Part shown: piece by piece, positions 27,219 through 37,670 of the stretch
How the letters are laid out: every line of letters begins with the position of its first letter
How positions within the stretch are numbered: the stretch's first letter is position 1
Source of the DNA: an uncultured Cohaesibacter sp.
GTDB lineage: Bacteria; Pseudomonadota; Alphaproteobacteria; Rhizobiales; Cohaesibacteraceae
Assembly: GCF_963662805.1 (NCBI RefSeq)
Contig: NZ_OY759851.1
Span: forward strand, 124,001-188,000
DNA length: 64,000 nucleotides
Direction: 5' to 3'
Notes under the pieces: generated by a model
Told to the model about the DNA's origin: nothing
Databases searched by the model: none
Seen by the model: the letters and a program-made list of their open reading frames with translations, nothing else
Made by a program: the position numbers and the translations under genes

Positions 27219-27296
27219 TTAAGGCATTACTGCCTTTGGGATGGGTTCCTTGCCGAATTCTGATGTCAATGGCCGGTTGGTCTGTTCCGCGCTCAT
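27219..27296 (-). CDS. Candidate small protein (25 residues)
   Basis: An ATG at 27296 opens a 25-codon frame beginning MSAEQTNRPLTSEFGKEP and ending in KAVMP with TAA at 27219-27221; a GTG ten codons upstream (27326) is an alternative start. The composition is protein-like and a strong hairpin with a T tract follows 29 bases later, which is what one expects of a short transcript. Against it, the ribosome binding site is poor (AGG directly abuts the ATG) and no homologue is recognised. Confidence 0.3.
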   Translation of the reverse strand: MSAEQTNRPLTSEFGKEPIPKAVMP

Positions 27297-27728
27297 CCTT
27301 GCTTGCAGATCAGTCCATCCAGGCACTGCCCGATTGGTAAAGACACCCTAGTCTTTTGCATCTGAACGAAGCCTGAGATGCCTGTTCATGTTGAGTTCAT
27401 ATAGATGAATGGTGACGAGCGGGCATTGCCACGTGGATAGAGGCCGAAATGCGCAGAAAGGGGGAAATCTGCGGTTGACGCGCCAAGACAATTTGGCCAT
27501 TGTGGCGCCATGAAAACGGACGTTCTGACCAACTGCTGTATTATTGGTTCGATTATTATCCACTAGCATCTCGCTGGCTGGTGCCGTTTCGCTCATCCCT
27601 GAAAAATCATGAAACGAATTCCGGCCAACGCCAGATGTGCGGGTGTTCCGAGCATGACCTTGTGTCGTCTCGTCGGTTTTCCTGTCTAGATATCCCGTCG
27701 CGCGGGCGGGCGAAAAGGAATTGGGTCC

Positions 27729-29123
<1,395 letters not shown>

Positions 29124-29196
29124 CGCGACAAGCAACGGGTGGGGGCCGTGCCCCCGTCCTATTTGATGACAAACGAACTTGACCAGGACCAGACTG

Positions 29197-30783
29197 ATGG
29201 CAAAAGAACGTCTTTACCTGTTTGACACCACGCTTCGCGATGGTGCCCAGACCAACGGCCTCGATTTTAGCGTTGAAGACAAGATTGTCATTGCTGGCAT
29301 TCTGGATGAACTCGGCGTCGATTATGTGGAGGGCGGCTATCCGGGGGCCAACCCTACAGACGACCAGTTTTTCACCGAGAAGCGCACGGAGAAGGCGACC
29401 TTTACCGCCTTTGGCATGACCAAGCGGGCAGGGCGGTCCATCGAGAATGATCCGGGCGTCCAGGCCCTTCTCAACTCGCCGGCCGACGCGATCTGCTACG
29501 TGGCCAAGAGCTGGGACTATCATGTGGATGTGGCGCTTGGCTGTACCAACGAGGAAAATCTCGAAGGCATCGCGGAGTCCGTGAAGGCAGCCGTTGCCGC
29601 AGGCAAGGAGGCCATGGTCGATTGCGAGCATTTCTTCGATGGCTACAAGGCCAATCGCGAGTATGCGCTGGCCTGTGTGACCACAGCGCATGAGGCCGGA
29701 GCGCGCTGGGTCGTTCTGTGCGACACCAACGGCGGAACCTTGCCCAACGAGATCACCGACATTGTCACGGATGTGCTGTCGCTCGTTCCGGGCAGCCATA
29801 TCGGTATCCACGCCCACAACGACACCGAACAGGCCGTGGCCAACACGCTGGCTGCCGTTCGTGCCGGAGTGCGGCAGGTTCAGGGGACGCTGAATGGTAT
29901 CGGGGAGCGCTGTGGCAATGCCAACCTGATCACGCTGATCCCGACCCTCAAACTCAAACCGGAATTTGCTGATCGCTTCGAGATCGGTGTATCTGACGAG
30001 AGCCTTGCTGGTCTGACCAATGTTTCGCGCGGCTTTGATGAATTGCTCAACCGCGCGCCGGACCGTCATCAGCCCTATGTGGGGGCGAGCGCCTTTGCGA
30101 CAAAGGCGGGCATTCATGCTTCAGCCCTGATCAAGGATCCGCAAACCTACGAACATATCGATCCCGAAACGGTCGGCAACAGCCGTAAGGTTCTGGTCTC
30201 CAATCAGGCGGGTCTGTCGAACCTGCTTGATGAACTGCGCCGCATGGGGATCAAGGCCGAGAAGTCCGATCCGCGGCTCGTTGATCTGCTGGCCATCGTC
30301 AAGGAACGCGAAGCCAACGGCTATGCCTATGAGGGGGCGAGTGCCTCGCTTGAGCTTCTGGCACGGCGTCATCTCGATCATGTACCGGACTATTTCAAGG
30401 TGGAGAGTTTCCGGGTCATGGTTGAGCGCCGATTCAATGCCAATGGCGATCTGGTGACCCAATCCGAAGCGGTGGTGAAGCTGTTGATCGATGGCGTGCG
30501 CAAGATGTCCGTTGCCGAAGGGGCCGGTCCCGTCAACGCCCTTGACCTTGCCCTTCGTAAGGATCTTGGCCCCTTGCAGGACATGATAAGGAACCTCGAG
30601 CTGGTGGACTACAAGGTGCGCATCCTCAACGGTGGGACGAGCGCCATAACACGCGTTCTGATCGAAAGCCGGGATGGGCAGGGACATCGGTGGTTTACAG
30701 TCGGGGTTTCCGAGAATATTGTGGATGCTTCCTTCCAGGCTTTGGTGGATTCCATCACCTACAAGCTTTTCAAATATTCCTGA
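29197..30783 (+). CDS. cimA: Citramalate synthase
   Basis: Condenses pyruvate and acetyl-CoA to citramalate, the threonine-independent entry to isoleucine. The 528-residue protein belongs to the LeuA/CimA aldolase family: LFDTTLRDGAQTNGLDFS with the metal-binding RDGAQ, GIHAHNDTEQAVANTLAAV, GTLNGIGERCGNANL, and a C-terminal regulatory domain (YKVRILNGGTSAITRVLIES). The GTNGLDFS-type start and the length separate it from 2-isopropylmalate synthase, although substrate specificity is an inference. ATG 29197 is chosen; the frame extends six codons further upstream. Confidence 0.9.
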   Translation: MAKERLYLFDTTLRDGAQTNGLDFSVEDKIVIAGILDELGVDYVEGGYPGANPTDDQFFTEKRTEKATFTAFGMTKRAGRSIENDPGVQALLNSPADAICYVAKSWDYHVDVALGCTNEENLEGIAESVKAAVAAGKEAMVDCEHFFDGYKANREYALACVTTAHEAGARWVVLCDTNGGTLPNEITDIVTDVLSLVPGSHIGIHAHNDTEQAVANTLAAVRAGVRQVQGTLNGIGERCGNANLITLIPTLKLKPEFADRFEIGVSDESLAGLTNVSRGFDELLNRAPDRHQPYVGASAFATKAGIHASALIKDPQTYEHIDPETVGNSRKVLVSNQAGLSNLLDELRRMGIKAEKSDPRLVDLLAIVKEREANGYAYEGASASLELLARRHLDHVPDYFKVESFRVMVERRFNANGDLVTQSEAVVKLLIDGVRKMSVAEGAGPVNALDLALRKDLGPLQDMIRNLELVDYKVRILNGGTSAITRVLIESRDGQGHRWFTVGVSENIVDASFQALVDSITYKLFKYS

Positions 30784-30932
30784 CCGCAGGTGTTCTGCCG
30801 CCAGATGATGGCAGTCAAAGCGCCCAAGTCTTTGTTTTACCGCTTATCTCTCCATGCCCGTTCGGCTTTGCAGAGATACGCTCTAGCGCCCTTGCCACGG
30901 AGATCTCTTTGGCTGGCCGGAATTGATGCGTC

Positions 30933-31892
30933 ATGAGCCAAGACCCAGTGAATGCAGAGGTCAAGTCGCACGCGGCTTCAGATGAGGCGGCCAGAGAGAC
31001 GCGCTACGGCGTCATCTTCGCGCTTGGCGCCTATTGCGCGTGGGGCGTGTTCCCGCTCTACTTCGCCCAGCTGTCGAGCGTGCCCTCGGTTGAGGTGGTG
31101 GCCAACCGGATCGTCTGGTCACTGGCCATGATGGCGATCTGGTTCGTTTTGTTGCGGCGCTGGGGCGAGGTCCGGGCCGTCATGCGCAATCCGAAGGTGC
31201 TGGGAGTTCTCGCCCTGACTGGCTTCATGATCAGCGGCAATTGGCTCACTTATGTCTGGGCAGTCGGGCATGGTCGCGCGACCGAGGCGAGCCTTGGCTA
31301 TTACATCGTGCCTTTGGTCAACGTCGCATCGGGCTATCTGTTCCTGTCCGAGCGAGCGTCCCGGCTTCAACTGATCGCCATCCTTCTGGCCTGCGCCGCG
31401 ATTGTAGTGCAGTTGCTGCTGCTCGGCACCATTCCCATTGTCTCGCTCATTCTTGCCGTCACCTTTGGTGGGTATGGCTTCCTGCGCAAGATCGTGCCTG
31501 TTGGCGCCAATTTGGGGCTGCTGATCGAATTGATCGTGCTGGCGCCCTTCGCAACGGCCTATGTGGTCTATCTTCAGGCGAGCGGAGAGGGGCATCTCAG
31601 CCTGTCCGCGCCGTGGATCAGCTTTCTGATCCTGATCACCGGCGTGCTCACGGCTTTTCCGCTGATGTGGTTCTCATCTGCGGCCAAGCGCCTGAGGATG
31701 TCGACGCTGGGGATCATGCAATATCTCAATCCGACGCTGCAGTTTCTGGTCGCCGTCTTCCTGCTCAATGAGGAAGTCTCGGGCGGCAAGCTCGTCACCT
31801 TCGGCTTCATCTGGTTGTCGGTGCTGCTCTATTCCTACGATGCCTACAAGGGGCGTCGGCGGGAGGCCCGTCCGGCTCCCTTGCAATCGTGA
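30933..31892 (+). CDS. rarD: RarD-type EamA-family transporter
   Basis: A ten-helix drug/metabolite transporter of 319 residues: short polar N-terminus, then YGVIFALGAYCAWGVFPLYF, GFMISGNWLTYVWAVGHGR and MQYLNPTLQFLVAVFLL, which are typical of RarD. The transported compound is unknown (chloramphenicol sensitivity gave the name in Pseudomonas). It lies 149 bases after cimA and converges with a YdcZ-type gene. Confidence 0.88.
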   Translation: MSQDPVNAEVKSHAASDEAARETRYGVIFALGAYCAWGVFPLYFAQLSSVPSVEVVANRIVWSLAMMAIWFVLLRRWGEVRAVMRNPKVLGVLALTGFMISGNWLTYVWAVGHGRATEASLGYYIVPLVNVASGYLFLSERASRLQLIAILLACAAIVVQLLLLGTIPIVSLILAVTFGGYGFLRKIVPVGANLGLLIELIVLAPFATAYVVYLQASGEGHLSLSAPWISFLILITGVLTAFPLMWFSSAAKRLRMSTLGIMQYLNPTLQFLVAVFLLNEEVSGGKLVTFGFIWLSVLLYSYDAYKGRRREARPAPLQS

Positions 31893-31909
31893 TTGTGCGA
31901 TAGAGAGCG

Positions 31910-32371
31910 TTAGTCGTTTCGGGGTAGCAGCAACCAGATAGCGACGGCGAGAACCGCAAGTCCTGCAATACGCCTGAGATCAAGTGGCAGAGGTGCTTGT
32001 CCGGTCCAGCCGAAGATGTCTGCGAGCACGGCTAGAAGCATCTGGCCGAAGACGATCATGGCAACGGCTGCGGCAGGGCTGATCTTGGCAAAGGCATAGG
32101 CCGAACCGGTGACGATCACCACGCCGGAGAGGCCACCAATCACCAACAGCATGAGCCTTGGACCATTGATTGGCGCGATCGGCATTGAGCCGCTCAGCAT
32201 CAGCGGCAGCAATAGCGCCGCCGCGATCAGGCCGCCCGTCATGTAGATCATCAGTCCCGTGCTGATCGCATGATCGGCCAGGCTGGCCCGAGCCGCAAAG
32301 ATGGCCTGAATCGCAACAAAAAGTCCAACAATCAGGGCGGTAAAAATGCCTAGGATGGCGACCGGGTTCAT
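31910..32371 (-). CDS. YdcZ/DUF606-type small DMT transporter
   Basis: A five-helix membrane protein of 153 residues (AILGIFTALIVGLFVAIQAI, LMIYMTGGLIAAALLLPLML, VIGGLSGVVIVTGSAYAFAK, VLAVAIWLLLP). It belongs to the DUF606/YdcZ branch of the drug/metabolite transporters, which probably act as homo- or heterodimers. No paired second half-transporter is adjacent. The substrate is unknown. It converges on rarD with 17 bases between the stop codons. Confidence 0.85.
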   Translation of the reverse strand: MNPVAILGIFTALIVGLFVAIQAIFAARASLADHAISTGLMIYMTGGLIAAALLLPLMLSGSMPIAPINGPRLMLLVIGGLSGVVIVTGSAYAFAKISPAAAVAMIVFGQMLLAVLADIFGWTGQAPLPLDLRRIAGLAVLAVAIWLLLPRND

Positions 32372-32457
32372 GCAGGATATCCCAAGGCTGTGGATGCAAA
32401 AATGTGGAAAAGTCGTGGAGGCAAAAGTGCCCGCGCCGGGGCTCTTTTCAGCCGCTG

Positions 32458-33069
32458 CTAGAAGCGTTTGAGGTCTGCCGCGTCTGTGTCCTGAGCCAGC
32501 AGATCTTCGGTTAGAGCGTCGCTTGCCTCAATCAGCATCGGCACGATCTCCTCGGGATTGCCCGTGGACAGGAAGGAAACCTCGAGGCCGCTGCGGATGA
32601 AGTCTTCCTCGCGCATGTGATCGAGAAGGCTCATCAGCGGGTCCCAGAAGGCATTGATGTTGGCGAGCAGAACCGGTTTCTTGTGCTGGCCCAGTTGGGC
32701 CCAGGTCAGCATCTCGACGAGCTCCTCAAGTGTCCCGATGCCGCCGGGAAGCGCCACAAATGCCTGAGCGCATTCAAACATCTTGCGCTTGCGCTCGTGC
32801 ATGTCCTCGGTGATGATCAGCTCCTGCACCGCGTCGAGCATCACCTCGCGCTCCTGCAGGAAAGATGGTATGATGCCCGTGACCTGACCGCCATGGTCGA
32901 GCACACTTTGGGCGGTGATGCCCATCAGGCCGATGGAGCCACCGCCATAGACGAGGCCTATGTTGTTCTCGGCCATCGTGCGTCCGAGGATCTTTGCAGC
33001 TTCCGCATAAGCCGGATCAACGCCAGCGCCTGAGCCGCAATATACGCAAATTCTTTTCAATATCGCCAT
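32458..33069 (-). CDS. LOG family protein (TIGR00730), cytokinin-activating-type phosphoribohydrolase
   Basis: A 203-residue Rossmann-fold protein with the LOG signatures VYCGSGAGVDPAYAEAAKIL near the start, RKRMFECAQAFVALPGGIGT and the nucleotide-binding PGGxGTxxE (PGGIGTLEELVEML). Plant and bacterial members cleave nucleoside 5'-monophosphates to bases. Older annotations as lysine decarboxylase are wrong. The bacterial role is probably nucleotide salvage. It is divergent from the LysM gene with 271 bases between. Confidence 0.92.
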   Translation of the reverse strand: MAILKRICVYCGSGAGVDPAYAEAAKILGRTMAENNIGLVYGGGSIGLMGITAQSVLDHGGQVTGIIPSFLQEREVMLDAVQELIITEDMHERKRKMFECAQAFVALPGGIGTLEELVEMLTWAQLGQHKKPVLLANINAFWDPLMSLLDHMREEDFIRSGLEVSFLSTGNPEEIVPMLIEASDALTEDLLAQDTDAADLKRF

Positions 33070-33340
33070 GTTCGTTCTGTTGCATTCGGGTCATAGGGAG
33101 TAAGGCCAATGAAGCCAAATATCCGCGCAGCCTTGCTCAAAAGTTAAAAAAAGGCTACCTGTCTGGTGGATAAGAATAAAACTCTTCGATTCCGTGGTGT
33201 TATCGGGCTCTCAATCGTGACCGGCCTTGGAACAAACAGCAAGAAAAATCGTGTGCTGACGTAAAACCAGCCATGAGGCTGTTGGGACCGGATTGATGCT
33301 CCACCTCCGGGGATGGCTTAAACAGAAGTGTGACTGAAGC

Positions 33341-34951
33341 ATGAAATCTGCTGCTCCTTTTATTGCCCTAGGTGGCGGTGTCATCGCCGTCGTCGTCGGC
33401 ATCTTTGTATTCGGCGATCAATTGGGGATTGGTGGCAAGAAGCCTCAACCCGCAACCCCGGTTTCTGCCGTTTCCGAGACCAAGCTTCCTGATCAGACCG
33501 CCAATGCCACTCCGGCGGCAAGCGAAGAGAAGGCCGAGCCGGCAGAACAGGCAGAGGCCGCCGCTGAAGACGGTGCCAAGGATACCCCGGTCGACGTCGC
33601 GAGCCTGCCGAAAGCAGACGACACCACTGTAGAAACCCCGAAAGAGGCCGATATCCCTCAAAGCGTTGAGCAGGAAGCCCCAGAGGCTGTTGAGCCGAGC
33701 TTCGATGTGGTTCGTGTCGAGCCCGATGGGCAGACGCTGGTGGCAGGCAAGGCCAGCCCCGGCTGGAAAGTCGAATTGAAGAATGGTGCCATCGTGCTTT
33801 CGAGCGCCGAGGCGGATGCCAATGGCGAATGGGTGATGGTTCTGGATCGTCCGCTCGAAGAAGGTGTTTCCGATCTGTCGCTGAATGCGAAGTCTGCCGA
33901 TGGCAGCAAGGCGCTCGAGTCCGAGAGCAACGTGACCGTTGCCTTGCCGGAAGGGGGCAAGGGCGAGCTGCTAGTGGTCGAGACAAAGCCGGGTGAAGCC
34001 TCTCGCGTGCTGGCCAATGTGCCTGCTCCCAAGGCGGAAGAGACTGTTGTCGCCAAGCTCGAAGAGACCAAGGATGCTGTTGTCGAGACGGCAGAAGCTG
34101 TCAAGGACGAGGCTGTTGACGTGGTTGAACAGGCCGCTGAGGACGTGAAAGAGACAGTCGAAGAAGCCGTTGCTGCTGTTTCTGAGCCTGTACAGACTTC
34201 GGTGCCTGAAGCCAAGGAGGAGGTTTCCGAACCGGAAGCAACCCCGAGCGAGCCTGTTGAAGTTGCCAAGGTCGAAGAGCCCAAAGCCGAACCGCAGGCC
34301 GAGCCAGTTGCACCGGTCGCACCAGCCGTGGTGTCGATCGAGGCGGTTGAAATCGAGGGCGACACGCTGTTTGTTGCCGGTGCTGCCGAGCCTTCCGGAT
34401 CACTAGTCCGACTGTACGTCGACAACAAGTCGATCTCGGACAGCCGTAGCGGCGTAACGGGTCGTTTCCTGTTCGACGGCGAGCTGACGCTTGAGGCTGG
34501 AGAGCATCAGGCCCGCGTCGACCTGATCGATCCGGCAACCGGCAAGGTTGCGACCCGGGCCGAGGTTTCCTTCTCCAAAAAGGCAACGGAGAGTGTGGTT
34601 GCCTCGACGCCTGATGCGCCGGCCGAGCCGAGCGATGCTCAGGGCAGTGGCAACGATGTTGCGAGCAGCCCGAGTGCTGAGCCTGTCGAAGCCAAGACGC
34701 GCAAGGTCATCATCCGGCGCGGTGACAATCTGTGGGAGATCGCTCGTCGCGTCTATGGTGCCGGGATCCGCTATTCCACCATCTACGACACCAACATCGA
34801 CCAGATCCGCGATCCGCACTGGATCTATCCCGGTCAGGTGTTTGAGTTGCCGGAAGGTCAGGATGGCTGGGACCAGAACTTCGATGCGGTCGAGTCGCCT
34901 CCTGAAGAGGCCGATCAGTCCGCTCAGCTTGACCAGCCGTCGGCACAGTAA
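33341..34951 (+). CDS. Modular envelope protein with C-terminal LysM domain
   Basis: A 536-residue protein. Residues 5-25 form one membrane helix (APFIALGGGVIAVVVGIFVF), probably an uncleaved anchor. A Pro/Ala/Glu-rich segment follows. A beta-sandwich-like repeat comes next (residues 125-205, VRVEPDGQTLVAGKASPGWK). Then there is a long acidic Ala/Glu/Val-rich spacer (210-325), a second repeat of the same kind (EAVEIEGDTLFVAGAAEPSG), another spacer, and a LysM domain (VIIRRGDNLWEIARRVYGAG, HWIYPGQVFELPEG). The layout suggests a rod reaching through the periplasm to bind peptidoglycan. Similar LysM proteins are common in Hyphomicrobiales but uncharacterised. Confidence 0.88.
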   Translation: MKSAAPFIALGGGVIAVVVGIFVFGDQLGIGGKKPQPATPVSAVSETKLPDQTANATPAASEEKAEPAEQAEAAAEDGAKDTPVDVASLPKADDTTVETPKEADIPQSVEQEAPEAVEPSFDVVRVEPDGQTLVAGKASPGWKVELKNGAIVLSSAEADANGEWVMVLDRPLEEGVSDLSLNAKSADGSKALESESNVTVALPEGGKGELLVVETKPGEASRVLANVPAPKAEETVVAKLEETKDAVVETAEAVKDEAVDVVEQAAEDVKETVEEAVAAVSEPVQTSVPEAKEEVSEPEATPSEPVEVAKVEEPKAEPQAEPVAPVAPAVVSIEAVEIEGDTLFVAGAAEPSGSLVRLYVDNKSISDSRSGVTGRFLFDGELTLEAGEHQARVDLIDPATGKVATRAEVSFSKKATESVVASTPDAPAEPSDAQGSGNDVASSPSAEPVEAKTRKVIIRRGDNLWEIARRVYGAGIRYSTIYDTNIDQIRDPHWIYPGQVFELPEGQDGWDQNFDAVESPPEEADQSAQLDQPSAQ

Positions 34952-35032
34952 TAGCACCGGCATCGGGGCCTGCCATTCCCCATGATTTCAGCAACGGCCC
35001 GGAGCTTTGGTTTCGGGCTGTTTGTGTTCTGT

Positions 35033-35100
35033 TCATCGTATTTTTTCGATGAAAGCTTGCAATGACGGGCCAATTCCACTATTTATCGTATAAAGACGAT
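35033..35100. promoter_or_regulatory. Paired ArsR operators upstream of the arsR/ABC exporter locus
   Basis: Two inverted repeats share the ATCGT/ACGAT half-site: TCATCG (35033-35038) with CGATGA (35047-35052), and ATCGT (35085-35089) with ACGAT (35096-35100). They end 18 bases before the arsR start codon and would overlap its promoter, as expected of metal-released ArsR repression. Confidence 0.6.
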
Positions 35101-35118
35101 GAATGAGGATGGTGGCAT

Positions 35119-35529
35119 ATGGGCAAGGGAAAAGGCTGCGGCTGGCATGGATCAGCAGGCACGCTTGATGTTGATCTTGCCGATCCGGTCGTGGCTGATG
35201 ATGAGCATGGCAGGTGCTGTGATCATTTCGATCCGCTTGCGCGCGCCTTCAAGGCTCTGGGACACCCGGCCCGCCTGATGATCCTCAAAAAACTCAGCTC
35301 TCAGAGCAGCCATTGCTGCGGCGACATCTGTTCCACTCTGCCGCTCGCGCAGTCGACTGTATCCCAGCATCTCAAGGTGCTGAAGGACTGCGGCTTCATT
35401 CAGCTTGAAACCGCAGGCCAGCAGAGTCGATACACAGTCAACTTCGAACGACTGACCCAGTTTCTTGGCGAAAACAACGCCTTCTTTGAAAGCCTCCGAG
35501 ATCGGAGAGGCGAAACACACACGGATTAA
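35119..35529 (+). CDS. ArsR/SmtB-family metalloregulator
   Basis: A 136-residue winged-helix repressor. The HTH core reads AFKALGHPARLMILKKLSSQ and STVSQHLKVLKDCGFIQLET. The protein is cysteine-rich: Cys near position 7, a CC pair near 34 and HCCGDIC in the DNA-reading helix region, similar to the CxC-type soft-metal site of ArsR. Loss of DNA binding on As(III), Cd, Zn or similar is the expected mechanism. It lies 71 bases upstream of an ATM1-type exporter gene on the same strand and below two matching operators, which supports metal-inducible expression of the pair. Confidence 0.88.
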   Translation: MGKGKGCGWHGSAGTLDVDLADPVVADDEHGRCCDHFDPLARAFKALGHPARLMILKKLSSQSSHCCGDICSTLPLAQSTVSQHLKVLKDCGFIQLETAGQQSRYTVNFERLTQFLGENNAFFESLRDRRGETHTD

Positions 35530-35600
35530 TATGACCCGGTGGCGGCGCGCAGAGTGACCTTGCGCCTGTTACCGAGGCAGACCTCAGGACCGAGTTCATA

Positions 35601-37529
35601 ATGAGAAAATCAAGACACGACAGTGAGCCGTTTCGGCACACTGGAGCGCCTGTCGACGCTGAAGCTTCTTCCTTCCAGACCCTGCGCAATCTTTGGCCCT
35701 ATATCTGGCCCTCGGACCGCGCCGACCTCAAACGCCGTGTTGCAATGGCTCTCAGCGCCCTGTTTCTGGGAAAGCTGATCAATGTTCTGACGCCCTATAC
35801 CTTCAAATGGGCGACCGATGCCCTGTCTGATCCTTCTGCGCCGGATGGCGTCGGCGTGGTCGGCTGGCTCAGTGTTCCGATCATGCTGGTCGCGGCCTAT
35901 GGTGTCGGGCGCGTGATGAATGTGGGCTTTGACCAGTTGCGCGACGGCCTGTTTGCCCGAGTTGGCCAACATGCGGTGCGTAACCTTTCCAACAAGACAT
36001 TCCGGCACATGCATAGCCTGTCCTTGCGCTTTCATTTGCAGCGGCGCACCGGCGGCCTGTCGCGGATCATTGAACGTGGGACACGCGGGATCGAGGGCGT
36101 AGTTCGTCATACGATCCTTCATGCGGTGCCGACGCTGTTGCAATTCGTGATGATGTCTGCGGTTATCGCCTACCAATTTGATTTCATTTATGTGGTGATC
36201 GTGGTGGCGATGGTCGCGATCTATGTCGCGTTCACGGTCCGGGTGACCTCCTGGCGCATCGATATTCGCCGCCGGATGAACGAATCCGACAATGACGCCA
36301 ATTCCAAGACCGTCGACAGCCTGCTCAATTTCGAAACAGTGAAATATTTCGGCAACGAGGAACGAGAGGCCCATCGCTTCGACCAGTCGATGAAGGTCTA
36401 TGAAAAATCTGCCATCAGCACATGGGTGTCGCTGACCTGGCTGAACTTTGGCCAGATCACCATCTTCACTACAGGTATGGCGCTCTGTATGGGGCTGTCC
36501 GCCTATGCGGTGATGAATGGCACCCAGACCGTCGGTGATTTCGTGCTGATCAACGCCCTGTTGATGCAGCTTGCCATTCCGCTCAACTTCTTCGGCTCCA
36601 TGCACCGAGAAATCAAACAGGGGCTGGTCGATCTCGAATCGATGTTCGAACTGATGCGTGAAGCGCCCGAAGTGGTCGACAAGCCGGATGCAAAGCCGCT
36701 TGCTGTCAATGGTGGCACGGTACGCTTTGAGGATGTCTATTTCCACTACGATGCCAATCGACCCATTCTGAAAGGCGTGAGCTTTGAAGTACCCGCAGGC
36801 AAGACCGTGGCCATCGTCGGACCATCAGGGGCTGGCAAGTCGACCATTTCGCGTCTGTTGTTCCGCTTCTATGACGTGACCAAGGGTGCCATTACCATCG
36901 ATGGTCAGGACCTGCGCGATGTGCAGCAGCATAGTCTGAGACAGAATGTCGGCATGGTTCCGCAGGATACGGTTCTGTTCAACGACACCATCGCCTACAA
37001 CATCGGCTACGGCCGTCCAGATGCGTCACGCGAGGAAATCGAGGAAGCTGCCCGCATGGCGCAGGTGTCTGATTTCATCGCTACCTTGCCTCTCGGCTTT
37101 GATACCGAAGTCGGGGAGAGGGGGCTGAAACTGTCCGGGGGTGAGAAGCAGCGCGTGGCTATTGCCCGCACGATCCTGAAGGCCCCGCCGATCCTTGTGC
37201 TGGACGAAGCCACCTCGGCGCTCGACAGTCACACCGAGCAGGAGATCCAGACCGCGCTTGATGAGGTTTCCCAAAACCGCACCACGGTGGTCATTGCCCA
37301 CAGACTGTCAACGGTGATTGGCGCTGACGAGATCATCGTGCTCGAGAATGGTCGCATTCGCGAGCGGGGGCGACATTCCGAGCTGCTTGACCAGAAGGGG
37401 CTCTATGCCTCGATGTGGGATCGCCAGAGAGAGGCCAGCGAGGCCGAGGAACGGCTGCGCAAGGCGGTCGAGGGTGATCGATCAGGCTATCTTCCCGAAC
37501 GGGGCCATGATCTGGAAGTTGCCGAATAG
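35601..37529 (+). CDS. ATM1/HMT1-type ABC exporter (fused permease and ATPase)
   Basis: A 642-residue half-transporter of the ABCB7/ATM1 family. An N-terminal six-helix permease (FKWATDALSDPSAPDGVGVV, GVGRVMNVGFDQLRDGLFAR, NYLFETVKYF-like segment VDSLLNFETVKYFGNEEREA) precedes the ATPase with Walker A GPSGAGKST, signature LSGGEKQRVAIA and Walker B ILVLDEATSALD. Bacterial relatives export glutathione-metal conjugates or glutathione polysulfides. The upstream ArsR gene favours a heavy-metal role here. The 3' end runs into a strong terminator. Confidence 0.92.
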   Translation: MRKSRHDSEPFRHTGAPVDAEASSFQTLRNLWPYIWPSDRADLKRRVAMALSALFLGKLINVLTPYTFKWATDALSDPSAPDGVGVVGWLSVPIMLVAAYGVGRVMNVGFDQLRDGLFARVGQHAVRNLSNKTFRHMHSLSLRFHLQRRTGGLSRIIERGTRGIEGVVRHTILHAVPTLLQFVMMSAVIAYQFDFIYVVIVVAMVAIYVAFTVRVTSWRIDIRRRMNESDNDANSKTVDSLLNFETVKYFGNEEREAHRFDQSMKVYEKSAISTWVSLTWLNFGQITIFTTGMALCMGLSAYAVMNGTQTVGDFVLINALLMQLAIPLNFFGSMHREIKQGLVDLESMFELMREAPEVVDKPDAKPLAVNGGTVRFEDVYFHYDANRPILKGVSFEVPAGKTVAIVGPSGAGKSTISRLLFRFYDVTKGAITIDGQDLRDVQQHSLRQNVGMVPQDTVLFNDTIAYNIGYGRPDASREEIEEAARMAQVSDFIATLPLGFDTEVGERGLKLSGGEKQRVAIARTILKAPPILVLDEATSALDSHTEQEIQTALDEVSQNRTTVVIAHRLSTVIGADEIIVLENGRIRERGRHSELLDQKGLYASMWDRQREASEAEERLRKAVEGDRSGYLPERGHDLEVAE

Positions 37530-37546
37530 ATTATGGAACATAATTT

Positions 37547-37584
37547 AAAAGCCCTGCCGAGACAGACTCTTGGCAGGGCTTTTT
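37547..37584 (+). terminator. Bidirectional Rho-independent terminator
   Basis: GCCCTGCC (37551-37558) pairs perfectly with GGCAGGGC (37572-37579), followed by five T residues and preceded by four A residues. It serves the exporter gene and possibly the convergent SDR gene. Confidence 0.9.
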
Positions 37585-37670
37585 GCAAAAGTGATTCGGG
37601 TTTATTGGTGCCAGCTATCGCCGTCGTTTCCGCTTTGCAGCCTCAGGCTGTGGCTACGTGGCGGATCTGA

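Larger units (their letters stand above)
26817..27728. other. Large intergenic region between the SqrR-like gene and cysS
   Basis: The longest non-coding stretch in the window. It holds the SqrR-like promoter near 26820-26960 (AT-rich), a 12-bp perfect hairpin at 27162-27190 and a possible small minus-strand gene at 27219-27296. I looked for a tRNA, 6S RNA or RNase P signature and saw none. The 150 bases before cysS hold no clear promoter. Confidence 0.5.
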
